From an uncultured Rickettsiales bacterium (GTDB lineage: Bacteria > Pseudomonadota > Alphaproteobacteria > Rickettsiales > UBA998): 6,136 nucleotides of DNA. Positions 5,227 through 6,136 of the stretch are shown here, piece after piece. Numbering within the stretch: position 1 is the stretch's first letter; every line of letters starts with the position of its first letter. Position numbers and translations under genes: made by a program. A model generated the notes under the pieces. The model saw nothing but the letters and a program-made list of their open reading frames with translations. It had not been told where the DNA came from and did no database searches. The stretch spans positions 1 to 6,136 of the forward strand of contig CALJMC010000150.1 in the NCBI GenBank assembly GCA_937982385.1. The letters are read 5' to 3'.

Positions 5227-6136
5227 ATGACGCAGTATTTTTATGGCATAACCATTAAGATTTTTCTGCCTATTTTGCTACTCACTTTGTCAATTTGCGC
5301 CTATGGCTATTATGTATGGCTACCCGATTCCATTGACTATTCCCTCACCGAATCAAAACGACAAAATGAGCGCACGCTGGACACCTTATCTGAAGGGCTG
5401 GTGCCGTTGCTTCTCGCCAACAAACTCTCCGATGTTTATGACACGATTGACCGTGTTTTGGAGCAGCACTCTCCTGACTGGAAGCAGATAAAGTTGGTAA
5501 ATATGGACGATGTTTTAATTTACCCTTTAAATGAAATAATTACATCTAATCAACTGAATAATAATTTAATTACCGTATCCCATCCCATCAATTCCTCTAA
5601 ACAACTCGCCACCATTACCCTTGCCTATGATGTCACACAAACCAAGACCAGAATTGAAGCACATGGGTACCAATTATTCACCTCACTACTCATTGCCATC
5701 TTCGCCTTTTCTATCGTGCTTTGGTTCATCATACATCAGTTTATTATTCGCCCTGCACGCAGACTTGCTGATGCTTCCAATGCACTCGCAGAAGGTAATT
5801 ACACTGTAAATCTACCGCAGATGAAAGGCGGTGAAATTGCCCGTCTAATTGAGAGCTTCTCGACCATGCGTGATACCATTAAAAGCTCACTTGAAGAAAT
5901 TGAGGAAATTGCTCAAATTCCTCGGAACAACCCAATGCCACTCTTGCAGCTTGATGACGAAGGGCAGGTGCTCTATGCCAACCCGGCCGCGCTAGAAAGC
6001 TACCCTGACTTGCTTGAAAAACATAACGGTCACCCACTTATCCAAGGGGTTGATCAGAACATGCTGGAGAGCATCCTTGATGAGGGACAGACACGTACGC
6101 GCGAAGTAATTACCAATGATATTGTTTATTTACAAA
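5227..6136 (+). CDS. Membrane sensor protein (TM-periplasmic-TM-HAMP-PAS), probable histidine kinase, cut at right edge
   Basis: ATG 5227 directly follows the TAG of the binding-protein gene, with GGAGGA 9 nt upstream, so the two are translationally linked. Of the 303 visible residues, TM1 is about 9-32, a periplasmic sensor loop about 33-150 and TM2 about 151-173. A HAMP domain lies at about 174-222 (IIRPARRLADASNALAEGNY, then a GGEIARLIESFSTMRDT helix). A PAS-like segment begins near 235 (MPLLQLDDEGQVLYANPAA). The frame is open at the window edge, so the catalytic part is not seen. A histidine kinase is most likely given the divergent NtrC-type regulator, but a GGDEF or other output cannot be excluded. 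The periplasmic loop has no domain I recognise and may dock the upstream binding protein. Confidence 0.9.
   Translation, partial: MTQYFYGITIKIFLPILLLTLSICAYGYYVWLPDSIDYSLTESKRQNERTLDTLSEGLVPLLLANKLSDVYDTIDRVLEQHSPDWKQIKLVNMDDVLIYPLNEIITSNQLNNNLITVSHPINSSKQLATITLAYDVTQTKTRIEAHGYQLFTSLLIAIFAFSIVLWFIIHQFIIRPARRLADASNALAEGNYTVNLPQMKGGEIARLIESFSTMRDTIKSSLEEIEEIAQIPRNNPMPLLQLDDEGQVLYANPAALESYPDLLEKHNGHPLIQGVDQNMLESILDEGQTRTREVITNDIVYLQ

Noticed and set aside
1..6136. CRISPR arrays, insertion sequences, tRNA or rRNA genes
   Set aside because: No regularly spaced repeats, transposase-like frames, terminal repeats or recognisable tRNA/rRNA sequence were seen on either strand.

Overview
The window reads as the chromosome of a Gram-negative bacterium, most likely a proteobacterium. 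The evidence is a periplasmic binding protein with a Sec signal peptide, a Tat-type signal peptide, a transmembrane HAMP sensor, an NtrC-family activator and two close matches to the sigma-54 (-24/-12) promoter consensus. Base composition looks moderately AT-rich. The species cannot be named from the sequence; an alphaproteobacterium is a guess from general protein flavour.

Layout, left to right. (1) Positions 1-761, minus strand: the N-terminal 253 residues of an unrecognised Tat-exported protein whose C-terminus lies beyond the left edge. (2) 847-1716 and 1772-2638, minus strand: two tandem paralogous proteins. Each has an unusual N-terminal domain of about 115-160 residues joined to a C-terminal receiver (REC) domain, with no DNA-binding output. 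A near-perfect sigma-54 promoter (2677-2692) sits 38 bp upstream of the first of them. (3) 2795-4195, minus strand: a complete NtrC-type response regulator (REC, AAA+ with GAFTGA, Fis-type HTH). (4) 4196-4404: a compact divergent control region with a sigma-70-like promoter for the regulator, a dyad lying over that promoter, a full IHF consensus match and a sigma-54 promoter firing to the right. (5) 4405-5226, plus strand: a PhnD-like periplasmic binding protein. (6) 5227 to the right edge, plus strand: a membrane sensor (TM, periplasmic loop, TM, HAMP, PAS-like), cut off before any catalytic domain.

Inferred circuit: the periplasmic protein binds a small, probably anionic ligand and presents it to the adjacent membrane sensor. 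The sensor, presumably a histidine kinase, phosphorylates the divergent sigma-54 activator. The activator then drives its own sensor operon from 4333-4348 and the tandem REC proteins from 2677-2692, possibly extending to the Tat protein. The dyad placed over the activator's own promoter suggests negative autoregulation combined with activation of the divergent operon. The most novel parts are the paralogous N-terminal domains of the REC proteins, the use of a PhnD-like protein apparently for sensing rather than transport, and the unidentified Tat substrate.
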